Notes: generated by a model from the letters alone, not told the origin. Positions 35,276-46,106 are shown, numbered from the stretch's first letter. The stretch is 64,000 bases of DNA from an uncultured Bacilli bacterium (GCA_947632085.1 CANRNY010000001.1:1-64000), one strand, 5' to 3'. Numbers and translations: made by a program.

Positions 35276-36610
35276 CTATGCATAAGTTACACTAGCAGAA
35301 ACCTTGCTTCCATTCTTTAATGTAATTGTTACAGTTTTAGGTCTTTTAGCATCTACTATTTCTTGATTTGCAACTCTTTCGCCACCAGGAACAACTACAG
35401 AATTACCTAATTTAAATGCACTATAATCATTAGATGCTGAACCATTTTTATAAGCTTGATATTTCCATCTGAATACAAATCCAGCAGAATCCTTTTCAGC
35501 AGTAAACTTAACTGTCCATACATCTTTTACAGTAATAGTTTTACTTGCAGATTTACCATTTTTAGTCTTAGCAGTTACTGTAACAGTACCGGCTTTAACA
35601 CCTTTTAATTTACCATTCTTATCTATTGTAGCAGAACCTGTACCATTTTTAACACTCCATGTTACAGTTTTATCAGCAGCATCACTTGGTTTAACTGTTG
35701 CCTTTAATGTAATTGTTTTACCAACATTAACACTTGATGATCCACTAATTGATACACTACTTACAGGAGGTCTTTCTTTTACAGTTACTTCTTTAGTTGC
35801 TGTTTTACCATTAGTTGTTGTAACAGTAATAGTAACTTTTCCTGCTTTTTTACCAGTAACTTTACCATTTTTATCAACTGTTGCTATAGATGAATCACTA
35901 CTTGTCCAAGTAACTGATTTATCTGAAGCATTTGATGGATTAAATGTAACACTTAATTTTAAAGTACTATCAACATATAAGCTACTAGATCCACCAATAG
36001 ATACGCTTTCAACATCTACAGGTTCACCTTCACTAACAATAACGCTAACAGTAGCAGTATATTTACCATCGTTAGTAGTAATTATTATTGTTGCATTTCC
36101 AACTTTTAAACCTTTAACTTCTCCGTTACTAATAGTTGCAACACTAGCATCGCTAGAAGTCCAAATTAAGTCATCAGTTGTATAACCATCAGGTAATGAA
36201 ACAACATCAATATTTCCAACTCCCCCAATTGATAAGTTTAAAGATGATGTGCTAAGATTAATTCCATTTTCTTCTTCTGATGTATTCCAATGAGCTTTTA
36301 AAGTAATATCTTTAGTTACTTTAGAATTAAAGTCATATTCTTTATCATCTAGGAACCAACCAGCAAAAGTATAACCTGCTCTAGTAGGATCACTTGGTTT
36401 AGCAACTGTTTCATTTTCTTTAACTTTAACAGCAGCTACAGCAGATCCTCCATTAGAGTCAAAAGTTACAGTGTATTCTTTTACACATCCCTTAGCCAAT
36501 AATAAAACTAAAACCAAAACAACTATTGCACCACCAATAATGCCAAGCATTAACTTATTATTGTCTTTCATCTCAGTATCCTTCTTTTCAGTCTTTTTTG
36601 ACTTTTCCAT
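35276..36610 (-). CDS. N-terminally anchored protein with one InlB-type repeat and three Big_2 domains
   Basis: 444 residues. A charged head, then one helix (about 20-42). One InlB-type repeat follows (GYTFAGWFLDDKEYDFNS, about 75-95), then three bacterial Ig-like (Big_2) domains of about 85 residues, each with the pattern WTSSDxSxATIxxxGxVxGxKxGxxTITxT (residues about 115-195, 197-280, 282-365). An extra C-terminal beta domain (about 366-444, VFRWKYQAYKNGSASNDYSAF) ends the chain without a sorting signal. AGGAGAGGAG precedes the ATG. First gene of the operon with the secreted three-repeat protein. Probably an adhesin or surface stalk. Confidence 0.82.
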   Translation of the reverse strand: MEKSKKTEKKDTEMKDNNKLMLGIIGGAIVVLVLVLLLAKGCVKEYTVTFDSNGGSAVAAVKVKENETVAKPSDPTRAGYTFAGWFLDDKEYDFNSKVTKDITLKAHWNTSEEENGINLSTSSLNLSIGGVGNIDVVSLPDGYTTDDLIWTSSDASVATISNGEVKGLKVGNATIIITTNDGKYTATVSVIVSEGEPVDVESVSIGGSSSLYVDSTLKLSVTFNPSNASDKSVTWTSSDSSIATVDKNGKVTGKKAGKVTITVTTTNGKTATKEVTVKERPPVSSVSISGSSSVNVGKTITLKATVKPSDAADKTVTWSVKNGTGSATIDKNGKLKGVKAGTVTVTAKTKNGKSASKTITVKDVWTVKFTAEKDSAGFVFRWKYQAYKNGSASNDYSAFKLGNSVVVPGGERVANQEIVDAKRPKTVTITLKNGSKVSASVTYA

Positions 36611-36736
36611 TATTTTTCTCCTCTCCTTTTTTTCAAAAGTTTTAAGTAAATTTAATATAAGTAAAATTCCAGAAATATAGTTACTGGTTTATATCAAAGT
36701 ACTACAAAACCCGATAAGACTCTCTTATCTACTAAA

Positions 36737-36765
36737 ATCATATCAAGTTACCATGTTTTTGTCAA
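36737..36765 (-). promoter_or_regulatory. Promoter of the Big_2 protein operon
   Basis: TTGACA at 36760-36765, 17-base spacer, TATGAT at 36737-36742. The leader of about 120 bases holds a perfect GATAAGA / TCTTATC hairpin (36714-36730). Confidence 0.75.
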
Positions 36766-36863
36766 CAGAGTTTTCACCAAATTTTCACAATATTTATGGG
36801 CATTTTTGCCAATAAATAAGTATTCATTTTTTTATAACAACTATTAAAATAAAATCATAAAAA

Positions 36864-38031
<1,168 letters not shown>

Positions 38032-38106
38032 CTATATCCCCTCAAAACATTAAGATTATATCATGAATATACGGAAGTATAAAGGTTTATTTTATTTTTA
38101 TAATAC

Positions 38107-38134
38107 TTGCATTAAATAGATAAATAAGTATAAT
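38107..38134 (+). promoter_or_regulatory. Promoter of the DUF3419-like gene pair
   Basis: TTGCAT at 38107-38112, 16-base spacer, TATAAT at 38129-38134; an AGGGGG ribosome site lies six bases before the ATG at 38162. Confidence 0.6.
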
Positions 38135-38161
38135 AATAGAAGTTAAAAAAGGGGGATATTT

Positions 38162-39070
38162 ATGTTTATGGATAATCGTTTTAATTATTTACGTAAAAAA
38201 TTATATGACTATGAAAGAAGTTTTAATAACTTTGATAATGTAACTCCAGATGATTTAACTAAGATTAAAGAAGAAGCTATAAGCTTTGTTAAATCACTTT
38301 CTAAACCTTATCAAGTAAGTTCTTATTCTTCATCATCTACTTACGAAAAAGTCTTAAGTCGTATTACGACTTATTCTAATAATCCTTATTATCATAGTTT
38401 TGATAAGAAAATAATTTATGTTATTTTTGCTATAGATCCTGATTTATTAATGTATAAATTATATTTAGCTTCTAATATTCCTAAAGTAAGTAGTAAAGAT
38501 CCAAAAATAAGAGAAATAGAAAAAAGAAAATATAACGAAGCCGTAAGTACCTATCATACTGAAGTATTAAAATTAATTGGTATAACTGATCAGCGTATTT
38601 TAAAGTATGAACAAAAACTATTTAATAAGTTTTATAAAAATCAATCTCTAGTTAAAGGTGTAAAAGCTAATTATATAAATAATTTTATGAGTTATTCTAT
38701 GTTCTTAAAATCATTTAGTAGTATTCCACCAACTCGTTTTAATGAATTAGAAGCTAAAGCTAAGGAATGGTTAGATGAAAATATCTATGAAGATTTTTCT
38801 ACTACTTTAAAAACTGCTATATATAATATTATGTATCAAAATAAGTTATTAGGTTTAACTAATTTAGAAGAACAATTTGCTTTTTTAATTTTATTAATTG
38901 ATCATGATTTAGATATTTTAAAAATATATGAAGAAGAATCTAGAATGCCAGTAATTAAATCACGTATTATATCTAAGTTCGGTTATTTTAATGATGAATT
39001 AATAAGAATTGAAAAACTATATCATCAAGAGTTTCATCCTGACATTAAACTTAGTCCATGGAGTATGTAG
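38162..39070 (+). CDS. Hypothetical cytosolic protein paired with a DUF3419-like gene
   Basis: 302 residues, no signal peptide or transmembrane helix. It is rich in Lys, Tyr and Leu and looks mostly helical, with pieces such as NRFNYLRKKLYDYERSFNNF and EEQFAFLILLIDHDLDILKIYEEE. I recognise no family. It is the first gene of a two-gene plus-strand operon; the next gene starts 8 bases after it and looks like a Rossmann-fold SAM-binding protein, so a joint role is likely. It is an island of plus-strand genes between tgt and queA. Confidence 0.6.
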   Translation: MFMDNRFNYLRKKLYDYERSFNNFDNVTPDDLTKIKEEAISFVKSLSKPYQVSSYSSSSTYEKVLSRITTYSNNPYYHSFDKKIIYVIFAIDPDLLMYKLYLASNIPKVSSKDPKIREIEKRKYNEAVSTYHTEVLKLIGITDQRILKYEQKLFNKFYKNQSLVKGVKANYINNFMSYSMFLKSFSSIPPTRFNELEAKAKEWLDENIYEDFSTTLKTAIYNIMYQNKLLGLTNLEEQFAFLILLIDHDLDILKIYEEESRMPVIKSRIISKFGYFNDELIRIEKLYHQEFHPDIKLSPWSM

Positions 39071-39078
39071 GTGTTTAT

Positions 39079-40146
39079 ATGAAAAAAGAAGAAGAAAATA
39101 TTTTAAAAAGAGATTTAATAGATACTAAAAAGTTAATGTTAAGAAATGCTAGTATGGAATCTATTGACCCTTTTTTGCAAAGTTTATTAGGTGTAAATAA
39201 TTTTGCTTCTAATAATAAGTATGATGGTTTATACATCAATGCTACTGAAGATATGCGTACTTATTATTCTATATTTGATAAACCAAAATCTTTTTTATCT
39301 ATTGGTGCATCTGGTGAACAAGTTGCTAATGCTATTAATAGTGGTGCTACAGTTATTGATGTCTATGATTCTAATCGTTTATGCCGTTATGCTGTATCAC
39401 TTCGTTTAGCAGCTATTACATCTTTATCTAAAGAAGAATTAATAGCATTTTATGATACTTTTGATGCTAAGTTATTTGCTAAGTTAGCTTATAATTTAGA
39501 TGAATTATCTTTAAATTATTGGGGTAATTTATATATGATGTTTGATCCATCAGGTCCAAGTATCATTAGACAAACCCTCTTCCCTTATAAAAGATTAGAT
39601 AAATCTTTAGTCCTAAAAATGAATCCTTATTTAGATGATTCTAATTATTTAACTATGAAAGATAAAATAAAAGCTAGTCAAGTAACTTTCTATGATTGTG
39701 ATTTATATAGTCTTTCTCGTATTTTATCTAATAAAAGTTATGATGCTATAACTTTATCAAATATTTACGAATACTTAAATTATGGTAAAGATATTGCTTA
39801 TCACAAAGCATTAAAATATCGTAATTTCGTTATAACTAGTTTATTACCTCACCTAAATCCTAATGGTACTGTTATGGTTTCTTACTTATATGCTTTTAGT
39901 AAGTATTTAAAAGACGATTTCGATAAAATGTATCAAGAAAATCCAAGTAAGTTAGTTCCATCAGGAGCTATGACTTTAGATCAGTACCCTTATTATATGA
40001 CAGGTCTAACTACACAAAATTTATCTTATTCTCAATTATTAGATGCCTTTAAAGATGATCATCTAGAATATTTACCAACCGAACATATTGAGTTTGGTCA
40101 AAGTAAAGATATGTCTCATGATTTAGCTGTATATTTAAAAAAATGA
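39079..40146 (+). CDS. DUF3419-like, possibly SAM-dependent protein
   Basis: 355 residues from the ATG at 39079, which has AGGTG five bases upstream; the ATG at 39058 overlaps the upstream gene and has no such site. The core LSIGASGEQVANAINSGATV followed by IDVYDSNRLCRYAVSLRLAAI resembles the nucleotide-binding loop and D-x-N segment of the DUF3419/BtaA-like family, whose known members move groups from S-adenosylmethionine onto lipids. Later segments (VTFYDCDLY, ISNIYEY-like, LLPHLNPNGTVMVSY) fit the remaining strands of a methyltransferase fold. The function is an inference. Stop codon TGA. Confidence 0.55.
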   Translation: MKKEEENILKRDLIDTKKLMLRNASMESIDPFLQSLLGVNNFASNNKYDGLYINATEDMRTYYSIFDKPKSFLSIGASGEQVANAINSGATVIDVYDSNRLCRYAVSLRLAAITSLSKEELIAFYDTFDAKLFAKLAYNLDELSLNYWGNLYMMFDPSGPSIIRQTLFPYKRLDKSLVLKMNPYLDDSNYLTMKDKIKASQVTFYDCDLYSLSRILSNKSYDAITLSNIYEYLNYGKDIAYHKALKYRNFVITSLLPHLNPNGTVMVSYLYAFSKYLKDDFDKMYQENPSKLVPSGAMTLDQYPYYMTGLTTQNLSYSQLLDAFKDDHLEYLPTEHIEFGQSKDMSHDLAVYLKK

Positions 40147-40172
40147 CATTGGTCACCCGACTAATGTCATTT
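40141..40172. terminator. Bidirectional terminator
   Basis: AAATGACATT / AATGTCATTT, extended to about 13 pairs by a G-T, G-C and T-A pair, with a six-base loop; it serves both the plus-strand pair and queA. Confidence 0.85.
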
Positions 40173-41221
40173 TATTTATCTTTACTTATATCATTAGTAA
40201 TAAACATTGCATCTCCAAAACTAAAGAATCGATATTTATTATCAATCGCTATTTTATAAGCATTTAATATATATTCTCTACTAGCTAAAGCTGATACTAG
40301 CATTACTAAAGTACTTTTAGGTAGATGGAAATTAGTAATTAAAGCATCTATTGCTTTAAATTGATAACCTGGATATATAAATATATCTGTATTACCAGAA
40401 GTAGCTATAAATTTACCATTATTATTAGTAGCTATTGTTTCTAATGTTCTTGTACTAGTCGTCCCAACAGCTATTATTCTTCTACCCTCTTCTTTCGCTT
40501 TATTAAGTATATCAGCCGTCTCTTTATTCATAACATAATATTCACTATGCATATGATGTTCTAATATATTATCTACTTGTACTGGTCTAAAAGTCCCTAA
40601 TCCTACATGTAATGTTACATATGTTATAATTATTCCTTTATCTTGTATTTTATTAAGTAATTCTTTAGTAAAATGAAGTCCTGCCGTTGGTGCTGCTGCA
40701 CTTCCACTAATTTTAGCATAAACAGTTTGATATCTATCTTGATCTTTTAACTGTTTATGAATATAAGGTGGAAGTGGCATAGTTCCTAATTTATCTAATA
40801 TTTCCATTAATATACCTTTATATATTAACTTAACATGTGTAAGTCCTTCATCATATTTACTTATTACTTGAGCTTTTAATAAACCATCTCCAAAAGATAT
40901 TATTGTTCCTTCTTTTAATCTTTTAGCAGGTTTAGATAAACATTCCCAAGTATCATCACCTAAATCTTTAAGTAATAATAATTCAATACTTGCATTAGTT
41001 TCTTCTTTACTACCTATAAGTCTAGCAGGTATTACTTTAGTATCATTTAAAACTAATACATCCCCTTTATGTAAATAATCTATTATATTCATAAAGTGTT
41101 CATGAATAATCTCCCCATTATTTTTATTTAAAATAAGTAATTTAGAACTATCTCTTTTTTCTAAAGGTGTCTGCGCAATTAATTCTTCCGGTAATTCATA
41201 ATCAAATTCACTTATATCCAT
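40172..41221 (-). CDS. queA: S-adenosylmethionine:tRNA ribosyltransferase-isomerase
   Basis: Adds the epoxycyclopentane part to preQ1 in tRNA on the way to queuosine. 349 residues from the ATG at 41221 ([19 protein letters not shown], the family start), with GGAAGTGAG upstream; two earlier in-frame ATGs lack a ribosome site. Family motifs: [58 protein letters not shown] and the C-terminal [12 protein letters not shown]. It works in the same pathway as tgt nearby. Confidence 0.96.
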   Translation of the reverse strand: MDISEFDYELPEELIAQTPLEKRDSSKLLILNKNNGEIIHEHFMNIIDYLHKGDVLVLNDTKVIPARLIGSKEETNASIELLLLKDLGDDTWECLSKPAKRLKEGTIISFGDGLLKAQVISKYDEGLTHVKLIYKGILMEILDKLGTMPLPPYIHKQLKDQDRYQTVYAKISGSAAAPTAGLHFTKELLNKIQDKGIIITYVTLHVGLGTFRPVQVDNILEHHMHSEYYVMNKETADILNKAKEEGRRIIAVGTTSTRTLETIATNNNGKFIATSGNTDIFIYPGYQFKAIDALITNFHLPKSTLVMLVSALASREYILNAYKIAIDNKYRFFSFGDAMFITNDISKDK

Positions 41222-41264
41222 AATCTCACTTCCAAACATTAACATTATATACAAAAAGTCAATT

Positions 41265-41298
41265 AAAATAAAGAATAACTTTCGTTATTCTTATTTTA
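41265..41298 (-). terminator. Terminator of the ptp-uvrC-rnfC-rnfD operon
   Basis: AAAATAAGAATAAC / GTTATTCTTTATTTT stem with loop GAAA on the minus strand. Confidence 0.8.
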
Positions 41299-42187
41299 AT
41301 TTATTAAATACTCCCCCACATAAACTTAATAGAAGTATTACTACGTATATTAAGATATTTATATGTACAATATTTATTACTATCGCTAAACCCATACCTA
41401 GTAATAACGCATATATTATTCTTCCCATTTTAACTACTGGTGTTGCTACACTAATAGTACCTACATAAACTAAGTTAAACATTAAACCACTTTGTAAACT
41501 ATTAACTAGTATATCTTTAAAACCAATACCTAGTACAAAAGCTATTATTACACTAACTATTGCATAACCTAATAACGCTATTATTGGTATTTCTTTTTTA
41601 TAATATGAATTAAAGAATAATATTATAAATCCTACTATTGCTAGTAATGTACTAGTAGTACCTATATTACCAGCATAACCACCAATAAATAAGTTCTTTA
41701 AACTAGTACTAAATCCTTCAGTTATTTCATAGTTATTACCTACTGTATTAATACCCATAGCAACAAGTATTACATATAATATACATTTAAATAATGCTAC
41801 TTGATTAATCGCTATTTTATTATCAATATATTTTAAAATAATATCTATAATTATTATAAGTGGTATTGTAAGCCATAAATAATCTAATGGTCCACATACT
41901 AAGTAACATAAAGCATTAATATATGGTACTAATGAATTAACTACATTATGTGAATCATCTTCTTTTTTAATACCCATATAGTAATATATTTCAAATACAT
42001 AACTAAGTACTATTATTACTATAGGTATTACTAAGTATTGTAATGATAGGAATAATGACATATATCCATGTTGATATGGTACTAAGCCATTTTTATAAAA
42101 CCCATAAACTATAAGTGGTAAGATACTTATTATATAAAGTATATTAATCCCTAAAACTTTATTTTTCTTTAATAAATCCTTTTCCAT
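41291..42187 (-). CDS. RnfD/NqrB-like membrane protein
   Basis: 298 residues with about nine hydrophobic helices. The order of helices and the segment NLFIGGYAGNIGTTSTLLAIVGF match the GxxGETSxLA stretch of RnfD/NqrB, membrane subunits of the ferredoxin- or NADH-driven ion pump. In those proteins a Thr in a [ST]GAT-type site just before this stretch carries covalent FMN; here the site reads ITEGFSTSLKN, and I find no GAT. It lies 2 bases behind the RnfC-like gene and ends the operon. No rnfA, B, E or G is in the window. The family call is good; pump function is uncertain. Confidence 0.75.
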   Translation of the reverse strand: MEKDLLKKNKVLGINILYIISILPLIVYGFYKNGLVPYQHGYMSLFLSLQYLVIPIVIIVLSYVFEIYYYMGIKKEDDSHNVVNSLVPYINALCYLVCGPLDYLWLTIPLIIIIDIILKYIDNKIAINQVALFKCILYVILVAMGINTVGNNYEITEGFSTSLKNLFIGGYAGNIGTTSTLLAIVGFIILFFNSYYKKEIPIIALLGYAIVSVIIAFVLGIGFKDILVNSLQSGLMFNLVYVGTISVATPVVKMGRIIYALLLGMGLAIVINIVHINILIYVVILLLSLCGGVFNKLK

Positions 42188-42189
42188 AA

Positions 42190-43314
42190 TTATTTCTCCT
42201 TATTTAATAAATTTATATTGGCTGGACATACATTATTACATAGTCCACATCTAATACAAGAAGGATCTAATTTTTTATCTAAAGGATTAATATTTACTGG
42301 ACATATATCTACGCATTTACCACATCTAATACATTTAGATACTTTTATATCTTCATGATCTAGGATAAATATTGTTTTAACGTTATCATTAACTATTAAA
42401 GCTTCAATATTATCACATTTAACTCTTCTCATATAATTATTTAGGAATATATCTCTTCCTGTTAAGTCAACATTTATTGCTTGATCTAATATTTTCGCTA
42501 AACTAGTTCCATAACGACATTTAACTACTGTTATTTTATCTGTTCCATTAAGACAAATGGTAACATATCTTTCGCTAGTAGGTAAGCCATCTTTTAAAGC
42601 AACATATATTTTATCTAAAGCAAATGCATCAAAGAATAGTAAGTCTTCGTATTTATATTCTTTAAAGTATTTTCTCGCTAAACAAGGATTGGTTGTAAAT
42701 GGGAACTCTTCATCTATTGTTTTAAATATTATATTTGGATATTTAGCAATTATTTTTCTTGCTGCTTCGATATTGTTTTCATCGTATTTATTAAGTAGTA
42801 AGTAAGCCGTTAAGTTAAATGCATTGGATAGTACTTCAGTTATTTCTAGTATTTTATCCATTTTTTCTTCTAGTATGTAGTTATTATTAAATTGATATGG
42901 TTCAATATCCATTGCATTTACGATAAGTACTTTATTTTTATTAGCAAGTTTTTCAGCTATTAATTTATTTTCATAATCAATACCTATTTCTTGACATATA
43001 CTTATTATTTCTTCTTTTTTTAGTTTACTTATATCATCATTAGTATTATCAGAAGTAATAGTTGAATCAGCATTATCATTAGTAATATTTATTGCACCAC
43101 TTTTTACTATTGCAACACCTGATATTGTCGCATATGTTTTTATTCCATTACTACTTTCTTTAAGTAATTGATTTATATAAACTTTATCTCCGTCATTTAC
43201 GTAAACTTTATCATCTTTTTTAATATAAAAGGTAACTTCTGTTGGATTTAAATATTCTTGTTTTTTAATATCAAGATTTTGTTCATCATTTTTAAATCTG
43301 TAAGTAAGTTGCAC
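42190..43314 (-). CDS. RnfC-like iron-sulfur protein
   Basis: About 374 residues. The GTG at 43314 is preferred, as AGGTGG lies five bases upstream; a GTG at 43323 overlaps that site. The segment KVLIVNAMDIEPYQFNNNYIL matches the NxxECEPY stretch of RnfC, an SLBB-like segment follows (TSERYVTICLNG), and two 4Fe-4S motifs end the chain (CIRCGKCVDICP and CIRCGLCNNVCP). The glycine-rich GxGGxGFPT loop that binds NADH/FMN in RnfC is missing (it reads QEIGIDYENKLIAEKL). It lies directly behind uvrC. Likely an electron-transfer partner of the RnfD-like protein. Confidence 0.8.
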   Translation of the reverse strand: MQLTYRFKNDEQNLDIKKQEYLNPTEVTFYIKKDDKVYVNDGDKVYINQLLKESSNGIKTYATISGVAIVKSGAINITNDNADSTITSDNTNDDISKLKKEEIISICQEIGIDYENKLIAEKLANKNKVLIVNAMDIEPYQFNNNYILEEKMDKILEITEVLSNAFNLTAYLLLNKYDENNIEAARKIIAKYPNIIFKTIDEEFPFTTNPCLARKYFKEYKYEDLLFFDAFALDKIYVALKDGLPTSERYVTICLNGTDKITVVKCRYGTSLAKILDQAINVDLTGRDIFLNNYMRRVKCDNIEALIVNDNVKTIFILDHEDIKVSKCIRCGKCVDICPVNINPLDKKLDPSCIRCGLCNNVCPANINLLNKEK

Positions 43315-43323
43315 ACTAACCAC

Positions 43324-45102
43324 CTAATCTTTCTCTTTATCCTTTTCTTCTAAGTAAGTTTTAAGCTCTTTAGCAACATTTTCTGGTAGTATTTCTTCTA
43401 GTTCTTCTATACTCGCCATTTTTATTTTAGCTAAGCTACCAAATTTTTTAATTAGAGCTTTTTTTCTAGATGGACCAATCCCCTCAATATCATCTAGTAC
43501 ACTACTAATGCTTCCTTTGCTTCTTAGTGTTCTATGATAAGTAATCGTAAATCTATGTACTTCATCTTGCATTCTTGTTAAGTAGTGAAATACATTACTC
43601 ATTCTATCTATATTATACACACTAAAATCAGAAGAAATCAAGTCATTAGTACGATGTTTATCATTCTTCTTTAATCCAACTACTTTTATATTTAGGTGTA
43701 ATAGTTGTAATATTTCTAAAGCTGCTCTTATTTGATTCTCCCCACCATCAACGATTATTAAATCAGGTAATGTGGTTTTCTCTACTAAAGCTCTTTGATA
43801 TCGACGATATAATATTTCTTTCATTGTATTATAATCATCATTTACATCAACTGATACTTTATATTTACGATATTCATTTTTAGCTGGTTTACCATCTATA
43901 AAAACTACCATCCCCGATACTGCAAAACTACCAAAAAGATTCGAGTTATCAAAAACATCTATACGATTGATATAATCCATTCCCAGTAATTCAGCTAATT
44001 CTTCATTAGCTTTACTTGTTCGAGCATCATCTTTTTGTATTTCTTCAAATTTATTATTTAAATTCATTTTCGCATTATCATACGCCATCTTAATTAAATC
44101 TTTTTTAACACCCTTTTGTGGTACTAAAATATTTGTATCAACTACACTTCTTATATTATCAATATTTAATGTCTCCGGTATTAATATCTCTTTAGGTACT
44201 TCATTACGTGTATAAAACTGCGCAATAAAGTATTCTACATCATCTTCAATATCTATATTAATTGGTAGTATTGTATTCTTATGATTTAATAACTTACCAT
44301 TACGAATAAATAGTATTTCAATTGATAAATAACCATTATCTACATAATACGCAATAACATCTCGATTAACAAAATCATGTAGTTCTACTTTTTGTTTATC
44401 TAATACGATATCTATATATTCTAATTCTTTCTTTAAGTCTAACGCCATTTCATAGTTTAAATTCTCACTATATACTTTTATTTTATCCATTATCTTATTT
44501 CTCAGTACTTCATCATTACCTCTTAAAAAAGATAATATTTCTTGTTCCATCTCTTTTACTTTATCTTGATCAATACTTTTACTACAGTATCCTAAACACT
44601 CACCAATATGGTAATAAAGACATAAATCTTTTTTATTGCCTTCACATTTCTTTAACGGATATAATCTATTAAGTAAATTAACTATTCTTCTAGCTGCATA
44701 AGCATTTGGATAAGGTCCAAATAACTTCTTATTATCTTTTTTCTTTATATTTAGATATCTCGATACTTTAAGTCTTGGATAAGGATTACTTATATATTCG
44801 ATATACGGATAACTCTTATCATCCGTAAGCATTATATTATATTTAGGATTAAATTCTTTAATTAAATTAATTTCTATAATAAATGCTTCTAACTCTGAAC
44901 TAGCTACTAAATAAGTAAAATCATCTATTAAACTAACCATCTTAGCAGTCTTACCAGTATGTACGCGATTAAAGTATGAAGATAATCTTTTATGTAAGTC
45001 TTTAGCTTTCCCAACATATATTATCGTTCCGTTTTTATCTTTCATCTGATAAGAACCAGGTTTATGAGGTACTAAAGCTAACTTTTCTTTAAATCTCATC
45101 AT
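43324..45102 (-). CDS. uvrC: Excinuclease ABC subunit C
   Basis: Makes both incisions in nucleotide excision repair. 592 residues, normal size. GIY-YIG domain at the N-terminus (GSYQMKDKNGTIIYVGKAKDLHKRLSSYF, about 17-45), a Cys cluster (KKCEGNKKDLCLYYHIGECLGYCS), a UVR coiled-coil segment, the RNase H-like nuclease domain with DVFDNSNLFGSFAVSGMVVF and DLIIVDGGENQI, and C-terminal helix-hairpin-helix (IEGIGPSRKKALIKKFGS). It overlaps the phosphatase gene by 14 bases and is followed directly by the RnfC-like gene. Confidence 0.97.
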   Translation of the reverse strand: MMRFKEKLALVPHKPGSYQMKDKNGTIIYVGKAKDLHKRLSSYFNRVHTGKTAKMVSLIDDFTYLVASSELEAFIIEINLIKEFNPKYNIMLTDDKSYPYIEYISNPYPRLKVSRYLNIKKKDNKKLFGPYPNAYAARRIVNLLNRLYPLKKCEGNKKDLCLYYHIGECLGYCSKSIDQDKVKEMEQEILSFLRGNDEVLRNKIMDKIKVYSENLNYEMALDLKKELEYIDIVLDKQKVELHDFVNRDVIAYYVDNGYLSIEILFIRNGKLLNHKNTILPINIDIEDDVEYFIAQFYTRNEVPKEILIPETLNIDNIRSVVDTNILVPQKGVKKDLIKMAYDNAKMNLNNKFEEIQKDDARTSKANEELAELLGMDYINRIDVFDNSNLFGSFAVSGMVVFIDGKPAKNEYRKYKVSVDVNDDYNTMKEILYRRYQRALVEKTTLPDLIIVDGGENQIRAALEILQLLHLNIKVVGLKKNDKHRTNDLISSDFSVYNIDRMSNVFHYLTRMQDEVHRFTITYHRTLRSKGSISSVLDDIEGIGPSRKKALIKKFGSLAKIKMASIEELEEILPENVAKELKTYLEEKDKEKD

Positions 45103-45562
45103 GTACCTCCCTACTTTCTAAATAGTTGTATAAACCTACGCATCCCTCATATATTAAGTCATATACTGTATCAAAATCACCTGTATACCAAGGATCATCT
45201 ATCATTCTTAAGCTATCAGTATATTCCATAAGTAAATGTATTTTATTACTATTATCATTCCCAAATATTCTCAGTAAATCTCTTCTATTTCGCTCTTCCA
45301 TTACAACAATTAAATCATACTTATCATAATCTTCTTTTTTTATCTGAGTCGCCACATGTTTTTCTATTGTAACACCTTTTTCTTCTAATTTTCTTAAAGC
45401 TGGAGGATATATTGGATTTCCTAACTCTTCTATACTAGTCGCTCTAGATACACAACTATACTTATATCTTTTATTATTCTTATATATTAAGTCTTTAAAT
45501 ATCATTTCGGCCATTGGACTACGACAAATATTTCCATAACAAACAAATACTATATTATCCAT
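45089..45562 (-). CDS. Low-molecular-weight protein-tyrosine phosphatase
   Basis: 157 residues. The P-loop CYGNICRS at residues 8-15 fits C-x5-R-S, and the general acid lies in DDPWYTGDFDTVYD near residue 118. Such enzymes remove phosphate from protein Tyr or Arg and in Gram-positives often control capsule or stress kinases; its substrate here is unknown. A ribosome site GGAGAG precedes the ATG. First gene of the operon with uvrC and the Rnf-like pair. The abundance of Tyr-rich surface proteins nearby is probably unrelated, since those are outside the cell. Confidence 0.93.
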   Translation of the reverse strand: MDNIVFVCYGNICRSPMAEMIFKDLIYKNNKRYKYSCVSRATSIEELGNPIYPPALRKLEEKGVTIEKHVATQIKKEDYDKYDLIVVMEERNRRDLLRIFGNDNSNKIHLLMEYTDSLRMIDDPWYTGDFDTVYDLIYEGCVGLYNYLESREVHDEI

Positions 45563-45617
45563 ATTTATCTCTCCAATCTCTCTACTATTATAACCGATAT
45601 TATAACTTTATAAAACA

Positions 45618-45648
45618 AGAAAAAAACTACCTTTTAGTTTTTTTCTTT
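45618..45648 (-). terminator. Terminator
   Basis: AAGAAAAAAACTA / TAGTTTTTTTCTT stem overlapping the end of the small membrane protein gene. Confidence 0.7.
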
Positions 45649-46061
45649 TTTAACTTCGTACGTTCCTTAATCTCTTCTACAACTAATTTATCTTCCTTAT
45701 CTTTCATATCTTGTAAAACAAATAATATTACATGTAAAGCCACTAAGTAATAACATATCATTCTTATATAACTATATAATAAGTTAAAAAAACCTCTATC
45801 TGGTAAAGAACTAAAACAAAAAATTATTAAAGCAATAACCGATATATAACCAACTAACCCTTTCTTCATTTTAAATAAATCATTTCTATCTAATACATAT
45901 ATTACATATATAATACTTATAAATGAAATAATATCATATATAATCGTATACATTAAGTAATCTTTTTCAATTAAAATAGACAAAATCGCAGGTAAAAAAT
46001 ATATTACAAAAACTAGTAATAAAAAACTAGGTATTGGACTTTTTCTAAATCTATCTTCCAT
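45627..46061 (-). CDS. Small membrane protein of unknown function
   Basis: 144 residues from the ATG at 46061 (MEDRFRKSPIPS); an in-frame ATG at 46076 is possible. Four hydrophobic helices (about 13-33, 40-58, 68-86 and 92-115) and a strongly basic, Lys-rich C-terminal tail (KLVVEEIKERTKLKKKKTKR) that should be cytosolic. No family recognised. It is divergent from the YigZ-like gene and lies alone between its own terminator and the phosphatase. Confidence 0.6.
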   Translation of the reverse strand: MEDRFRKSPIPSFLLLVFVIYFLPAILSILIEKDYLMYTIIYDIISFISIIYVIYVLDRNDLFKMKKGLVGYISVIALIIFCFSSLPDRGFFNLLYSYIRMICYYLVALHVILFVLQDMKDKEDKLVVEEIKERTKLKKKKTKR

Positions 46062-46106
46062 ATATATCACATCCAAGTTAAGTATATCATAAACCTTAAG
46101 TAAATA

